Source: DATAVB01 sp040414495 (GTDB lineage Bacteria; Actinomycetota; Actinomycetes; Mycobacteriales; QHCD01). Taken from it: a stretch of DNA of 55,673 nt. Shown piece after piece: positions 34,995-43,651 of this stretch. A program made the translations under genes and the position numbers. The stretch is taken from positions 1 through 55,673 of the forward strand of contig JBEDUI010000269.1 of the NCBI GenBank assembly GCA_040414495.1, read 5' to 3'. Positions within the stretch are counted from its first letter, which is position 1. Each line of letters begins with the position of its first letter. The notes under the pieces were generated by a model. It did not search any database. It was not told the DNA's origin and worked only from the letters and a program-made list of their open reading frames with translations.

Positions 34995-35636
34995 CTAAAG
35001 CCGCCGGTATTGGCTGAGCATCAATTTCCGGGCCGCGCGCGCATTGTCTTTCGGCCCGTACACCATCGCGCCGGTCAGCACCACGTATCGTCCTTTGACT
35101 GCCGCGAATTCGGTGGAATACGCGTGAATCGGCGCGAGGAATTCGGTGTGACCGGTGAGACCGGGTAATCCCGTCAAGTGTTTGAGCCCGATGTGCTTCG
35201 ATTCCCAGGCCGCGAACGAGCAGGCGGCCGCGCTCCCCTTGAATTGGTAGATGATCGCGAATTCGGCGAGCCGGCCCGGCTGTCCGCCGGCGCCCTTGGT
35301 CCAGGCCACCTGATAGCCGGTCTGGTAGCCAAGGTGCCTCAGGAAATCGGCCGCGCCCTTGATGTTCCGGTACGTCTCGTGCATCAGAACCGGCAGCGAT
35401 TGCGGCCCGGACCGGGCCCGATTGAACGGGACATGGTCCGGTGAGTGACGCAGGATGACCTGCTGGGTGCTGTCGGCATGTGGGGTTGCCGTTGCGCCGG
35501 GACAGCTGCCGGGCTTCTGGGTGGGGCGCGGCGTGGCGCCCGCGGCCACGCCTTGAGCCCGCTGCGCCGCGCTACAACCGCTCAAACCGAGTGTTGCCGC
35601 CAGTACGCTCGCGGCGATCCATCCGGTCTTCGGCAC
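34995..35636 (-). CDS. hypothetical lipoprotein
   Basis: A 213-aa predicted lipoprotein with lipobox LSGC (mature Cys ~21) and a Pro/Thr-rich stalk. The folded part is about 150 residues (VILRHSPDHVPFNRARSGPQ, GAADFLRHLGYQTGYQVAWTKG, EFAIIYQFKG, KGRYVVLTGAMVYGPKDN). I do not recognise the family. It is exported and probably faces the cell wall. It is convergent with the Nudix gene (50 bp apart) and 49 bp downstream of the XRE regulator gene on the same strand. Confidence 0.7.
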   Translation of the reverse strand: MPKTGWIAASVLAATLGLSGCSAAQRAQGVAAGATPRPTQKPGSCPGATATPHADSTQQVILRHSPDHVPFNRARSGPQSLPVLMHETYRNIKGAADFLRHLGYQTGYQVAWTKGAGGQPGRLAEFAIIYQFKGSAAACSFAAWESKHIGLKHLTGLPGLTGHTEFLAPIHAYSTEFAAVKGRYVVLTGAMVYGPKDNARAARKLMLSQYRRL

Positions 35637-35685
35637 GCGGCCACCCTAAATAGCTTCCTCGACCGGTGTGGGGTAAATGCGGAGA

Positions 35686-36534
35686 TCAGCTCGTTATGAC
35701 GTTCAGCTGCTCAGCACCGATGACCGCCAGCAGTCGAAGTTGCTCGTCCGCGCCGGTGCCCGGCCGCGGCGTGAAGACCAACAGCATCTGGTCGTGCGTC
35801 GCCGTGTGCAGCGTTTCGCAGTCGACGTGCACCACGCCTACCTCGGGATGGACCAGGCGCTTGGTGTCCGATCGCCGCACGGCGACGTCGTGTTCTTGCC
35901 ACAGCCGGTCGAATTCGGGGCTGGCCGTCCGTAGCGCGCGAACCAGGTCGAGGACATCCGGGTCGCGTTGCCGCCGCCCGGCCGTGGCCCGCAGGTTGGC
36001 GACGTGCGCCCGCGAGTGGTGTTCGTGGTCCTGCTCCGGATACCGGTCGCGCAGCCCGGAACCGGTAAACCAGGCCCAGTTGAAGTTGCGGTCCCGGCCG
36101 CGGCGGTTGGCGAAATCGCCGAGCAGCGCGACCGACAACGGGTTCTGCAGCAGGACCTCGCCGGTGTCGGAGAGCACGGTCGCCGGGATGTCGTTCATCC
36201 GGTCGAGCATGTGCAGCAAGGCCGGGCCGACATGCCCGGTCGCCCGGTAGGGCGTCGGCGGCTGCTGCCCGGCCAGATAGAACAGGTGGTCGCGTTCGTC
36301 GTCGGAGAGCCGCAACGCCCGGGCCAACGCGGCCAGCAGTTGGGTCGAGGGATGCGGGCCGCGGGCCTGCTCAAGCCGGATGTAGTAGTCGGTCGACATA
36401 CCGGCCAGCGCCGCGACCTCCTCGCGGCGCAGCCCGGGCGTACGCCGGCGCGGTCCAGCGGTCAGCCCGACGTCGGCCGGTTGCACGCTGATCCGGCGCC
36501 GACGCAGGAAGTCGGCCAGTTGATGACGGTCCAT
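35686..36534 (-). CDS. XRE-family regulator with MmyB-like ligand domain
   Basis: A 282-aa regulator. The N-terminal helix-turn-helix is typical of the actinomycete group: LADFLRRRRISVQPADVGL, then TPGLRREEVAALAGMSTDYY and IRLEQARG. The C-terminal MmyB-like/PAS-type sensor domain follows (ATVLSDTGEVLLQNPLSVALLGDF... FNWAWFTGSGLRDRYPEQD). The frame is open to 37164, but ATG 36532-36534 fits the family. It is divergent from an aldo/keto reductase gene with a 25-bp palindrome between them, so it probably represses that gene until a small ligand binds. Confidence 0.92.
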   Translation of the reverse strand: MDRHQLADFLRRRRISVQPADVGLTAGPRRRTPGLRREEVAALAGMSTDYYIRLEQARGPHPSTQLLAALARALRLSDDERDHLFYLAGQQPPTPYRATGHVGPALLHMLDRMNDIPATVLSDTGEVLLQNPLSVALLGDFANRRGRDRNFNWAWFTGSGLRDRYPEQDHEHHSRAHVANLRATAGRRQRDPDVLDLVRALRTASPEFDRLWQEHDVAVRRSDTKRLVHPEVGVVHVDCETLHTATHDQMLLVFTPRPGTGADEQLRLLAVIGAEQLNVITS

Positions 36535-36565
36535 GTCTCCAGCATGGCCGCGGCGCGGCGCTCTT

Positions 36566-36590
36566 ATCCAGGGACCGCCGGTCCCTGGAT
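36566..36590. promoter_or_regulatory. 25-bp palindrome between the XRE regulator and the aldo/keto reductase
   Basis: The arms ATCCAGGGACC and GGTCCCTGGAT are perfectly complementary over 11 bp with a GCC centre. It sits between the divergent start codons, 32 bp from the regulator start and 68 bp from the reductase start. It is a likely operator; a terminator is excluded because both genes point away. Confidence 0.7.
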
Positions 36591-36657
36591 CAACGCTCCA
36601 CTCCCGCAACGCGCCAGCGGTAGCAGGCTGAGGTCGTACACCACGAGAGGAGCACCC

Positions 36658-37644
36658 ATGATCACCCGAACCCTCGGCAAGACCGGCCCCACCGTTTCCG
36701 CGCTCGGACTTGGCGCGATGGGCATGTCCGACCTGTACGGACCGGCCGACCGGGCCACCAGCATCGCCACTATCCACGCCGCGCTCGATGCCGGCCAGAT
36801 GCTGGTGGACACCGGCGATTTCTACGGGATGGGTCACAACGAGCTGTTGATCAACGAGGCGTTGCGCGGACGGGACCGGGACCGGGCCGTGATCAGCGTG
36901 AAGTTCGGCGCCCTCCGCGACCCGGACCTGGGCTGGTATGGGAACGACGGTCGGCCGGCGGCGGTGAAGAACTTCGCCGCGTACAGCCTGCAGCGGCTGG
37001 GGACCGACCACATCGACATCTACCGCCCGGCCCGGCTCGACCCGGACGTGCCGATCGAGGACACGGTCGGCGCGATCGCCGAACTGGTCGAGGCGGGTCA
37101 CGTACGGCACATCGGGTTGTCGGAGGTTAGCTCGAACACGCTGCGGCGGGCGCACGCCGTGCATCCGATCAGCGACCTGCAGATCGAATACTCGTTGTTC
37201 TCCCGGGATATTGAGGACGACATTCTGCCGACCTGTCGCGAATTGGGTATTGGCGTTACGGCTTATGGCGTGCTTTCGCGTGGTCTGCTCTCCGGCCGTT
37301 GGTCAGGCGATCGGGCCGTTGGCGAAACGGATTTCCGCGGAATCAGTCCGCGTTTTACGGGCGGAAATCTGGATCACAATCTGGCTTTGGTCGATGCTTT
37401 ACGTGCCGTCGCGGCCGAGAGGAATGTGACCGTGGCCCAATTGGCAATTGCCTGGGTACTTTCCCGCGGTACGGATATTGTGCCGATTATCGGCGCCCGT
37501 CGTCCCGACCGGTTGGCCGAAAGCTTTGCCGCCGCCGAAATTCAACTGTCCACTGAAGACATTTCCGCTATTGACAAGGCAATTCCGGCCGGCTCGGCGT
37601 CCGGTAACCGCTACCCCGACGCGGCGGCCAGCGAGCTGGACTGA
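36658..37644 (+). CDS. aldo/keto reductase with His-to-Ala at the catalytic tetrad
   Basis: A 328-aa TIM-barrel oxidoreductase using NADPH. Asp51 and Tyr56 (LVDTGDFYGMGH) and Lys82 (ISVKFG) of the catalytic tetrad are present. The fourth residue, usually His in YYQHRVDP, is Ala125 in IYRPARLDPD; I recall other actinomycete members with the same YRPARLDP string, so it may define a subfamily. The NADPH-binding end RRPDRLAESF is present. ATG 36658 has GAGAGGAG 5 nt upstream. It is divergent from the XRE regulator. Confidence 0.92.
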   Translation: MITRTLGKTGPTVSALGLGAMGMSDLYGPADRATSIATIHAALDAGQMLVDTGDFYGMGHNELLINEALRGRDRDRAVISVKFGALRDPDLGWYGNDGRPAAVKNFAAYSLQRLGTDHIDIYRPARLDPDVPIEDTVGAIAELVEAGHVRHIGLSEVSSNTLRRAHAVHPISDLQIEYSLFSRDIEDDILPTCRELGIGVTAYGVLSRGLLSGRWSGDRAVGETDFRGISPRFTGGNLDHNLALVDALRAVAAERNVTVAQLAIAWVLSRGTDIVPIIGARRPDRLAESFAAAEIQLSTEDISAIDKAIPAGSASGNRYPDAAASELD

Positions 37645-37732
37645 GCGCCCCACTGTCGCTTGACCTCGGTCTGTCCGACCTCGGGCCGATCCCCCTGTCT
37701 CGTTGTTGAGTCCACCCCCGGTGCACACTGCC

Positions 37733-37810
37733 GTTGTTGATCATGAAGTTAGCTGCACGACACGCCGACGACACGCCGAGCGAAATGTCGGTAACTTCAT
37801 GATCAACAAC
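37733..37810. repeat. extragenic inverted-repeat element (19-bp arms, 40-bp loop)
   Basis: GTTGTTGATCATGAAGTTA at 37733-37751 is perfectly complementary to TAACTTCATGATCAACAAC at 37792-37810. The loop contains a tandem duplication of CGACACGCCGA (37758-37768, 37769-37779). The element is far longer than a terminator and lies between two genes that converge here. It resembles a dispersed palindromic element with TAACTTCATGATCAAC ends that I recall from actinomycete intergenic regions. No transposase is present. Confidence 0.8.
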
Positions 37811-37851
37811 ATGTGGGGGAGCCGCGGGGGCAGGCTCACGGCGGTGCGGTT

Positions 37852-38883
37852 TTACGCGTTGGCGCGGCGGATCGCGGTCAGGGCAGCGTCGATGTCGGCG
37901 TCGGTGATTTCCAGGTGCACCACGAGCCGAACCGTGTCAGCGTCCAACGGCCCGGTCGCCAGCCCGGCGGCCCGCCAGCGCGCCACAACAGCTTCGGCCG
38001 TACCGGGCGCGACCCGGGCCAGCACCATGTTGGTCTGCGGCTCGTCGGCAGCCAGGCCGGGAATGTCGTTGATGCCGGCCGCCAGTCGCTTGGCCCGTTC
38101 GTGGTCCTCGGCCAGCCGCTCCCGGTTGTGCCGCAATGCGAAAAGCGCGCCGGCGGCCAGGATGCCGGCCTGCCGCATACCGCCGCCGAGCAGCTTGCGC
38201 CCGCGCCGGACCGCGGCGACCACCTCGGCGCTGCCGCTGACCGCCGACCCGACTGGCGCACCCAGGCCCTTGGAGAAGCAGGTCGACACCGTACTGGCAA
38301 AGCCGACCAACTCATCCGGCGTACGACCGCTTGCGACCGCCGCGTTCCACAACCGGGCGCCATCGACGTGGATGTCCATCCCCGCGGCCTGCGCCACCCC
38401 GACCACCGCCGCGAGCGAGGCACCATCCGGCAGGACCCGCCCGCCCAGGTCGCCGACCGTGTTCTCCAGGCACAGCAGCCGCGGCGCGGCCCGGTGGATG
38501 TCGTCCGCGCCGGCCAGCGCGTGCCGCAACGTCGCCGCCTCCGGCAGGCCGCTGGCACCGCTGAACGTACGCAGGTAGCCCCGGCCCAGGATCGCTACGC
38601 CGCCCAGCTCGTGCCCGGCGACGTGGCTTGCCTCGTGCGCCCAGACCTCCGTACTCACCGCGTTCCCGGCGGCGATCGCGACCATGATCGAGAGCTGGTT
38701 GCCCATCGTGCCGGACGGAACGAAGACCGAAGCCTCCTTGCCCAGCAGCCCGGCGACCTCCTCCTCCAACTCGTTGATCGTCGGGTCCTCGCCGTACACA
38801 TCGTCGCCGACCTCGGCCCGGGCCATGGCCTGCCGCATGTCCTCACTGGGGCGGGTCACGGTGTCCGAACGCAGATCGATCAT
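37852..38883 (-). CDS. ltaE: low-specificity L-threonine aldolase
   Basis: A 343-aa PLP enzyme that cleaves L-threonine or L-allo-threonine to glycine and acetaldehyde. Signatures: MIDLRSDTVTRPSEDMRQAM, EVGDDVYGEDPTINELEE, HVDGARLWNAAV (Asp and Arg for PLP), and the Schiff-base Lys in STCFSKGLGAPVGS. Length is normal for the family. It is leftward, 23 bp downstream of the DUF445 gene stop region on the same strand, and its 3' end faces the palindromic element. Confidence 0.93.
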   Translation of the reverse strand: MIDLRSDTVTRPSEDMRQAMARAEVGDDVYGEDPTINELEEEVAGLLGKEASVFVPSGTMGNQLSIMVAIAAGNAVSTEVWAHEASHVAGHELGGVAILGRGYLRTFSGASGLPEAATLRHALAGADDIHRAAPRLLCLENTVGDLGGRVLPDGASLAAVVGVAQAAGMDIHVDGARLWNAAVASGRTPDELVGFASTVSTCFSKGLGAPVGSAVSGSAEVVAAVRRGRKLLGGGMRQAGILAAGALFALRHNRERLAEDHERAKRLAAGINDIPGLAADEPQTNMVLARVAPGTAEAVVARWRAAGLATGPLDADTVRLVVHLEITDADIDAALTAIRRANA

Positions 38884-38906
38884 GCTTGCTCCTAGGGATC
38901 AGAACG

Positions 38907-40166
38907 TCACGAAATGACCTGGCTGATCGTGTAGATGACGAGCCCGGCCAACCCGCCGACCACGGTGCCGTTGACCCGGATGAACTGCAGATCGCGGCCG
39001 ACCTGCAGCTCGATCCGCCGGCTCGTGTCCTCGGCGTCCCAGCGGGCGACGGTCCCGGTGACCAGATCGGCGATGTCCGACCGGTAGGTGTGCGCGAGAT
39101 AGCGCACGGCCTCGTCGAACCATGCGTCGAGCTTCGCCTGCAGCGAAGGGTCGTCCCGCAGCGTTTCGCCGAACGAGGTGATCGCCGCCTCCAGCCGCTG
39201 CCGGAGTACGGAATTCGGGTCGGCCGACATCGTGATGATGTTGTGTTTGAGGGTGGACCACAGGGTCGAGGCGAGGCCGCGGATCGCGGTGCTGTCGAGC
39301 ACCTGGTCGACCAGCTTGGTGACCTTCAGTTCCATTTCCGGGTCGGTCCGCAGCTGCTGGGCGAAGGCCCGGACCTTGACCGCGGCGTCCTTGCGCAGCG
39401 GGTGGTCGGGATCCTCGGCCACCTCGTCCAGGAAGTGCTGCAGGCCGGCGTACGCGCGGGCGAAGACCCGGTCGTCGACCTTGTTCGGCACCCACTTCGG
39501 AGATTCCACGGCGAACCGGTCGCGCAGCACCTGCCGGTTCTCGTCCAGGAATTTCCGTAACACCGCCACCCCGGCCACCAGCAGCCGCTGGTCGTGGCCG
39601 GCCTCGATCGCCAGGTCGACCATGCGGCCGGCGAACGGCGCCTTCGGCGCATCGCGCAGCCGGGACACCAGCACCTGCTCCAGGCCGCTTTGCACGTCGT
39701 CGTCGCGCATGACCTCGGTGATGCCGCCGATCGCCGCCCCGGCCGCGTCGCCGATCCGCCGCGCGTGCTCCTGATCGGCCAGCCAGATACCGAACTTGTA
39801 GCCAGGCTGCACCGACCGGACCTTGTCCGAGATCACGTCGGCGGACAGGAAGTTGGTCTGTACGAACTCGCCCAGGCTGGAGCCGAGCGCGTCCTTCTTA
39901 CGCGGCAGGATCGCGGTGTGTGGGATCGGCAGACCCAGCGGACGCCGGAACAGCGCAGTCACCGCGAACCAGTCGGCCAACGCACCGACCATCGATGCCT
40001 CGGCCGTGGCCTGCACGTACCCGACCCAACCACCGTGCCCCAACAGGACGCACAGCAACCAGATCAGCGCGGCCGTCAGCAGCAGCCCGGCAGCCACCGA
40101 CTTCATCCGGATCAGTGCCCGGCGCCGTTCGGCGTCGCGCGGAGTCAGCTCGGCTCGTTGCGGCAC
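38907..40166 (-). CDS. DUF445-family membrane protein
   Basis: A 419-aa protein of the DUF445/YheB-like family, function unknown. There is an N-terminal transmembrane helix (MKSVAAGLLLTAALIWLLCVLLG) and a C-terminal hydrophobic end (VNGTVVGGLAGLVIYTISQV), with a long soluble helical middle. The family phrase ASMVGALADWFAVTALFRRPLGLPIPHTAIL is intact. GTG 40166 is preferred as start, because an upstream ATG at 40214 would overlap the divergent sppA start; this choice is uncertain. The gene precedes the threonine aldolase gene by 23 bp. Confidence 0.88.
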   Translation of the reverse strand: MPQRAELTPRDAERRRALIRMKSVAAGLLLTAALIWLLCVLLGHGGWVGYVQATAEASMVGALADWFAVTALFRRPLGLPIPHTAILPRKKDALGSSLGEFVQTNFLSADVISDKVRSVQPGYKFGIWLADQEHARRIGDAAGAAIGGITEVMRDDDVQSGLEQVLVSRLRDAPKAPFAGRMVDLAIEAGHDQRLLVAGVAVLRKFLDENRQVLRDRFAVESPKWVPNKVDDRVFARAYAGLQHFLDEVAEDPDHPLRKDAAVKVRAFAQQLRTDPEMELKVTKLVDQVLDSTAIRGLASTLWSTLKHNIITMSADPNSVLRQRLEAAITSFGETLRDDPSLQAKLDAWFDEAVRYLAHTYRSDIADLVTGTVARWDAEDTSRRIELQVGRDLQFIRVNGTVVGGLAGLVIYTISQVIS

Positions 40167-40207
40167 TCTCCCAGCGTATCGGCGGATGCGGAGCGACACT
40201 GGACTAC

Positions 40208-41872
40208 ATGCCAACGCTGCATCGCAACGCCCCGCCGCTCGTCCTCGAGCTGGACCTCACCCAACCTCCGGTGGTCACCCCGCCGCAGGATCCGATCGCC
40301 GCGCTGCGGACGCGACACCGGGCTCGATTGACCGACATTCTGCTCGGGCTGCGCCGGGCCGCCGACGCCGACGAGGTGGCCGGTGTGCTGATGCAGGTTG
40401 GCGGGCGCGGGCCGGGCGTGGCGATGATGCAGGAGCTGCGGGCCGCGATCGCCGCGTTCCGTAAGACCGGCAAGCCGGTCGTGGCCTGGGCCGAAACGTT
40501 CGGCGAGTTCGCGCCGGGCAACTCGGCGTACGCCCTGGCTGCCGGGTGTGACGAGGTCTGGGTGCAGGAGTCCGGCGATGTCGGCTTGACCGGCGTCGGT
40601 ACCCAGCCGACGTTCGTACGGGACGCGCTGGACCGCCTCGGTGTCACCGTGCAGTTGGGCCAGCGGTACGAGTACAAGAACGCGGCCAACATGTTCACGG
40701 AGAATCAGCTGACCCCCGGACACCAGGAGGCGACCGCCCGGCTGGTCGAGTCGCTGTCCGAGCAGTTGGTCAGCGTAATCGCGGCCGACCGCGGGCTGAC
40801 CCCGGAACGGGTACGTGAGCTGCTGGACACCGGGCCGTTGAGCCCGGCCGCGGCGGTCGAGGCCGGGTTGCTCGATCACGTCGGCTACCGGGACGAGGTC
40901 TACGCCGCGATGCGCCGGCGGGTCGGCGGTCGGATGCGCCTGAGCTATCTGAACCGGTTCCGGCCCGGGTTGCCACGGACGGCGGTGGGCCGGTTCAACA
41001 CCCGGCACAAGGTGGTCGCGGTCATCCACGGCAACGGCGCGATCGGCCTCGGTCGCAGCTCCCGGGGTCCGGGCGGGCCTGGTATGGGTTCGACCACGGT
41101 GTCCGCTGCGCTGCGTTCGGCCGTACGGGACGAGGACGTCGCCGCGATCCTGTTCCGGGTCGATTCACCGGGCGGTTCGTACGCGGCCTCGGATGCGATC
41201 CGACGGGAGATCGTGCTGGCCCGCCGCGCCGGCAAGCCGGTGATCGTGTCGATGGGTACGGTCGCGGGCTCGGGTGGTTACTTCGTTTCGATGGCGGCGG
41301 ACGTGATCGTCGCGTTGCCCGGCACGTTGACCGGGTCGATCGGGGTGTTCGGCGGGAAAGCGGTGGTGGACCGGCTACTGGACCGGATCGGGGTGGGGAC
41401 GGCGTCGGTGGCGCGGGGCGCGCACGCGTTGATGTTCTCGACCCGGCAGGCCTTCACCGAGGACCAGTTGGCGTTGCTGAACCGCTGGCTGGACCGGGTC
41501 TACGACGACTTCGTCGGAAAGGTCGCGGCTGACCGGAAGCTGACCGTCGAACGGGTACACGAGATCGCGCGGGGGCGGGTGTGGACCGGTGCCGATGCGG
41601 CCGAACGTGGCCTGGTTGACGAACTCGGCGGGATGTCCACCGCTATCGGGATCGCCCGGGAACGGGCCGGGCTGAAGGACCGTCGGGACCTGGCCGAGCT
41701 GCGGATCTTCCCGCGGGTCAAGGCCAAGGACCGGTTGCATGCGCCGCGTTCCAGCGAGGATCCGGCCGCGGCCGCGGCCCGGGCGTGGGGTCCGGTCGGC
41801 GATGTTGCCGCGCGGCTCGGCCTGCCGGGCTACGGTCCGCTGCTCATGCCGGACGTTCCTGCCGGCTGGTGA
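40208..41872 (+). CDS. sppA: signal peptide peptidase SppA (S49 family, 67-kDa type)
   Basis: A 554-aa tandem-domain serine protease that degrades leftover signal peptides. The N-terminal half provides the general base Lys157 (RYEYKNAANMFTE) and the C-terminal half the nucleophile Ser355 (GTVAGSGGYFVSMAAD), followed by LTGSIGVFGGK. No N-terminal transmembrane anchor is visible in MPTLHRNAPPLVLEL, unlike E. coli SppA. ATG 40208 begins the conserved sequence; the frame stays open upstream through the DUF445 gene. It is divergent from that gene by 41 bp. Confidence 0.9.
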   Translation: MPTLHRNAPPLVLELDLTQPPVVTPPQDPIAALRTRHRARLTDILLGLRRAADADEVAGVLMQVGGRGPGVAMMQELRAAIAAFRKTGKPVVAWAETFGEFAPGNSAYALAAGCDEVWVQESGDVGLTGVGTQPTFVRDALDRLGVTVQLGQRYEYKNAANMFTENQLTPGHQEATARLVESLSEQLVSVIAADRGLTPERVRELLDTGPLSPAAAVEAGLLDHVGYRDEVYAAMRRRVGGRMRLSYLNRFRPGLPRTAVGRFNTRHKVVAVIHGNGAIGLGRSSRGPGGPGMGSTTVSAALRSAVRDEDVAAILFRVDSPGGSYAASDAIRREIVLARRAGKPVIVSMGTVAGSGGYFVSMAADVIVALPGTLTGSIGVFGGKAVVDRLLDRIGVGTASVARGAHALMFSTRQAFTEDQLALLNRWLDRVYDDFVGKVAADRKLTVERVHEIARGRVWTGADAAERGLVDELGGMSTAIGIARERAGLKDRRDLAELRIFPRVKAKDRLHAPRSSEDPAAAAARAWGPVGDVAARLGLPGYGPLLMPDVPAGW

Positions 41873-42284
41873 GCCGCTGACGGCGACCGGCCGGAGGAGT
41901 CGCTCCAGCGGTCGTGACGGGGGCCGCGCTACTTACGGTTGTGTCGGCGGTTTCGCGTGGCCACCGCCATGATCACCAGAGTCGTACGTTGGGTTTGCCG
42001 TTATTGGAAAATGGTGCCGTCAGTTCCAGTGGGTGCTGGAGCTGAGATTTCCGGCGAAGTTCCAGTGCGTGCTGGTGAAGTTCCAGTGGGTGCTGGAGCT
42101 GAGGTTACGAGCAAAGTTCCAGTGCGTGCTGTTCATTGTGTGCTCCCAAGAGATGTTTTCGAGTCTGTGGACAGACCCGTCTAGATACGGTGACCCCTGC
42201 TACGGTAGTAGCTGCGACAAAGTCTCCTAATGGTTCTCGCCCACATAAGATCATCGAGGCGCTCATTCTCGCAGGAGATTACGG
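41873..42284. other. intergenic stretch with tandem repeats
   Basis: 412 bp between sppA and the diguanylate cyclase gene. ORFs here are short and encode only the repeat (VPVGAGAE, VPVRAGE), without ribosome sites. It holds a 57-bp tandem duplication at 42021-42134 and a DnaA-box-like TGTGGACAG at 42166-42174. It is likely a leader/promoter region. Confidence 0.65.
42021..42134. repeat. 57-bp tandem repeat built on a 17-bp sub-repeat
   Basis: Two 57-bp units (42021-42077 and 42078-42134). Each unit contains two copies of GTTCCAGTGSGTGCTG, making four copies in all with alternating spacing. The core reads CCAG-six bases-CTGG, an interrupted dyad, except that the last copy ends CTGT. Differences between units lie between the cores, as expected if the cores are selected. 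Confidence 0.8.
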
Positions 42285-43598
42285 GTGTCCACATCGAAAT
42301 CACAAGCGAGGAATCGACCTTCGCACGCCGGTGCTTCGGTCAAACGCTGGGCAATAGGCGACTTGGCGCCGTTCCAACTCAGCTATGTATTGGCGGTCGA
42401 TTGCGCCGCATTACTGCTGTTCGTGGCGTTGTTACGCGAAACTCAGTTCGATGATCGTCCGGTCTATCTCGCGCTGCTGTTGATTGGCGCGGCCGCGCTC
42501 AATGTCGAGGCTTTACGCCGGGTCGGTGAGCCGGCGGGAACGTTCTCCGACCTGCAGTTGGCCTGGACGCTCCCGATGGCGCTTTTGCTGCCGCCGATTT
42601 ACGCGATGTTGGCGCCGATTCCGCTGACAGTTCTCTCGCACTACCGGATCAAGCGCACTGTCATCTATCGCCGTGTTTTCAGCACCGCGGTCATCTGTCT
42701 GACAAATGTCCTCGGCGCGGTGGTGTTCCGCGAGTTAATCGGCGGGCCATTGCTATCCGAAGTGCCGGCGCATCAATGGCTCGGCCATCCGTTGACTTAC
42801 GCCGCGTTTGGTTTTGTGTCCGGCATCGTCGCTTCGTTGGCGAACTACGTTCTCGTCGTAGGTGCGGTGAAGATGAGTTCGCCGGAGACGACGTGGCGTT
42901 CGTTGTTGCTCAGCCGGGAAACGCGGCTGTTGGAAACGGTCGAGGTTTGCTGCGGTGTCGTCGCGACCGTGTTGGCCACGGTGCATACGGTTCTGGTGGT
43001 CGTGGCTATTCCGCCCATGTTGTTGTTGCAGCGCAGCATTTTGCACGGACAATTGAACGCCGCGGCGCGGACCGACAACAAAACCGGTTTGTTGAACGCC
43101 GGTGCCTGGACGTTCGAGGCGGAACGGGAGCTGACCACCGCGGCCCGGTCCAAGTACGAGGTCGCCTTGCTGCTGATCGACCTTGATCACTTCAAGCACG
43201 TCAATGACACCTACGGCCACCTCATCGGTGACCAGGTGCTGCAGATGGTCGCGTCCGCGCTGACCGACAAGGTCCGCAAATCCGATATCGCCGGCCGGTT
43301 CGGCGGCGAGGAGTTCGTACTGCTGCTTCCGCACACCGGGCCCTCCACCGCGATCCGGGTGGCCGAGCGGCTACACGGCCGGATCAGTGGTCTGTCCGTG
43401 GATGCGCCGGGACATCCGCCGGTCCGGGTGACGGTCTCGATCGGGGTCGCTCAGCTTGGGCCGGATGGCTCGGATCTGATGGAGCTGTTGGCAGCAGCCG
43501 ATACTGCCCTTTACCGTGCAAAGAGCGCAGGTCGCAACAGAACCTGTCTGGCCACTGGCAGCGTGGCCGGACAGCAGGATCGCGGACCCGCGTTGTAA
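42285..43598 (+). CDS. membrane diguanylate cyclase (GGDEF domain)
   Basis: A 437-aa protein predicted to make cyclic di-GMP. The N-terminal ~255 residues contain about six to seven transmembrane segments forming a membrane sensor of unknown ligand. The C-terminal GGDEF domain has DLDHFKHVNDTYGH and the active-site loop RFGGEEFVLLLP (GGEEF, catalytically competent). An allosteric RxxD inhibitory site is not obvious just before it (SDIAGRF). There is no EAL domain. GTG 42285 has AGGAGA at 42272-42277. An ECF sigma gene follows 53 bp later, suggesting one operon. Confidence 0.93.
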   Translation: MSTSKSQARNRPSHAGASVKRWAIGDLAPFQLSYVLAVDCAALLLFVALLRETQFDDRPVYLALLLIGAAALNVEALRRVGEPAGTFSDLQLAWTLPMALLLPPIYAMLAPIPLTVLSHYRIKRTVIYRRVFSTAVICLTNVLGAVVFRELIGGPLLSEVPAHQWLGHPLTYAAFGFVSGIVASLANYVLVVGAVKMSSPETTWRSLLLSRETRLLETVEVCCGVVATVLATVHTVLVVVAIPPMLLLQRSILHGQLNAAARTDNKTGLLNAGAWTFEAERELTTAARSKYEVALLLIDLDHFKHVNDTYGHLIGDQVLQMVASALTDKVRKSDIAGRFGGEEFVLLLPHTGPSTAIRVAERLHGRISGLSVDAPGHPPVRVTVSIGVAQLGPDGSDLMELLAAADTALYRAKSAGRNRTCLATGSVAGQQDRGPAL

Positions 43599-43651
43599 CG
43601 CTCCGGGCCGCCCGGGGCAATAACGGGCGAGGGTGCAGACAGGAGCGGTTC

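Noticed and set aside
42021..42134. Possible CRISPR array
   Set aside because: Only two long units with short, non-spacer-like differences and no cas genes nearby.
41939..42184. ORF encoding repeated VPVGAGAE / VPVRAGE peptides
   Set aside because: It arises only from the 57-bp DNA repeat, lacks a ribosome site and other frames are also open; a non-coding repeat is simpler.
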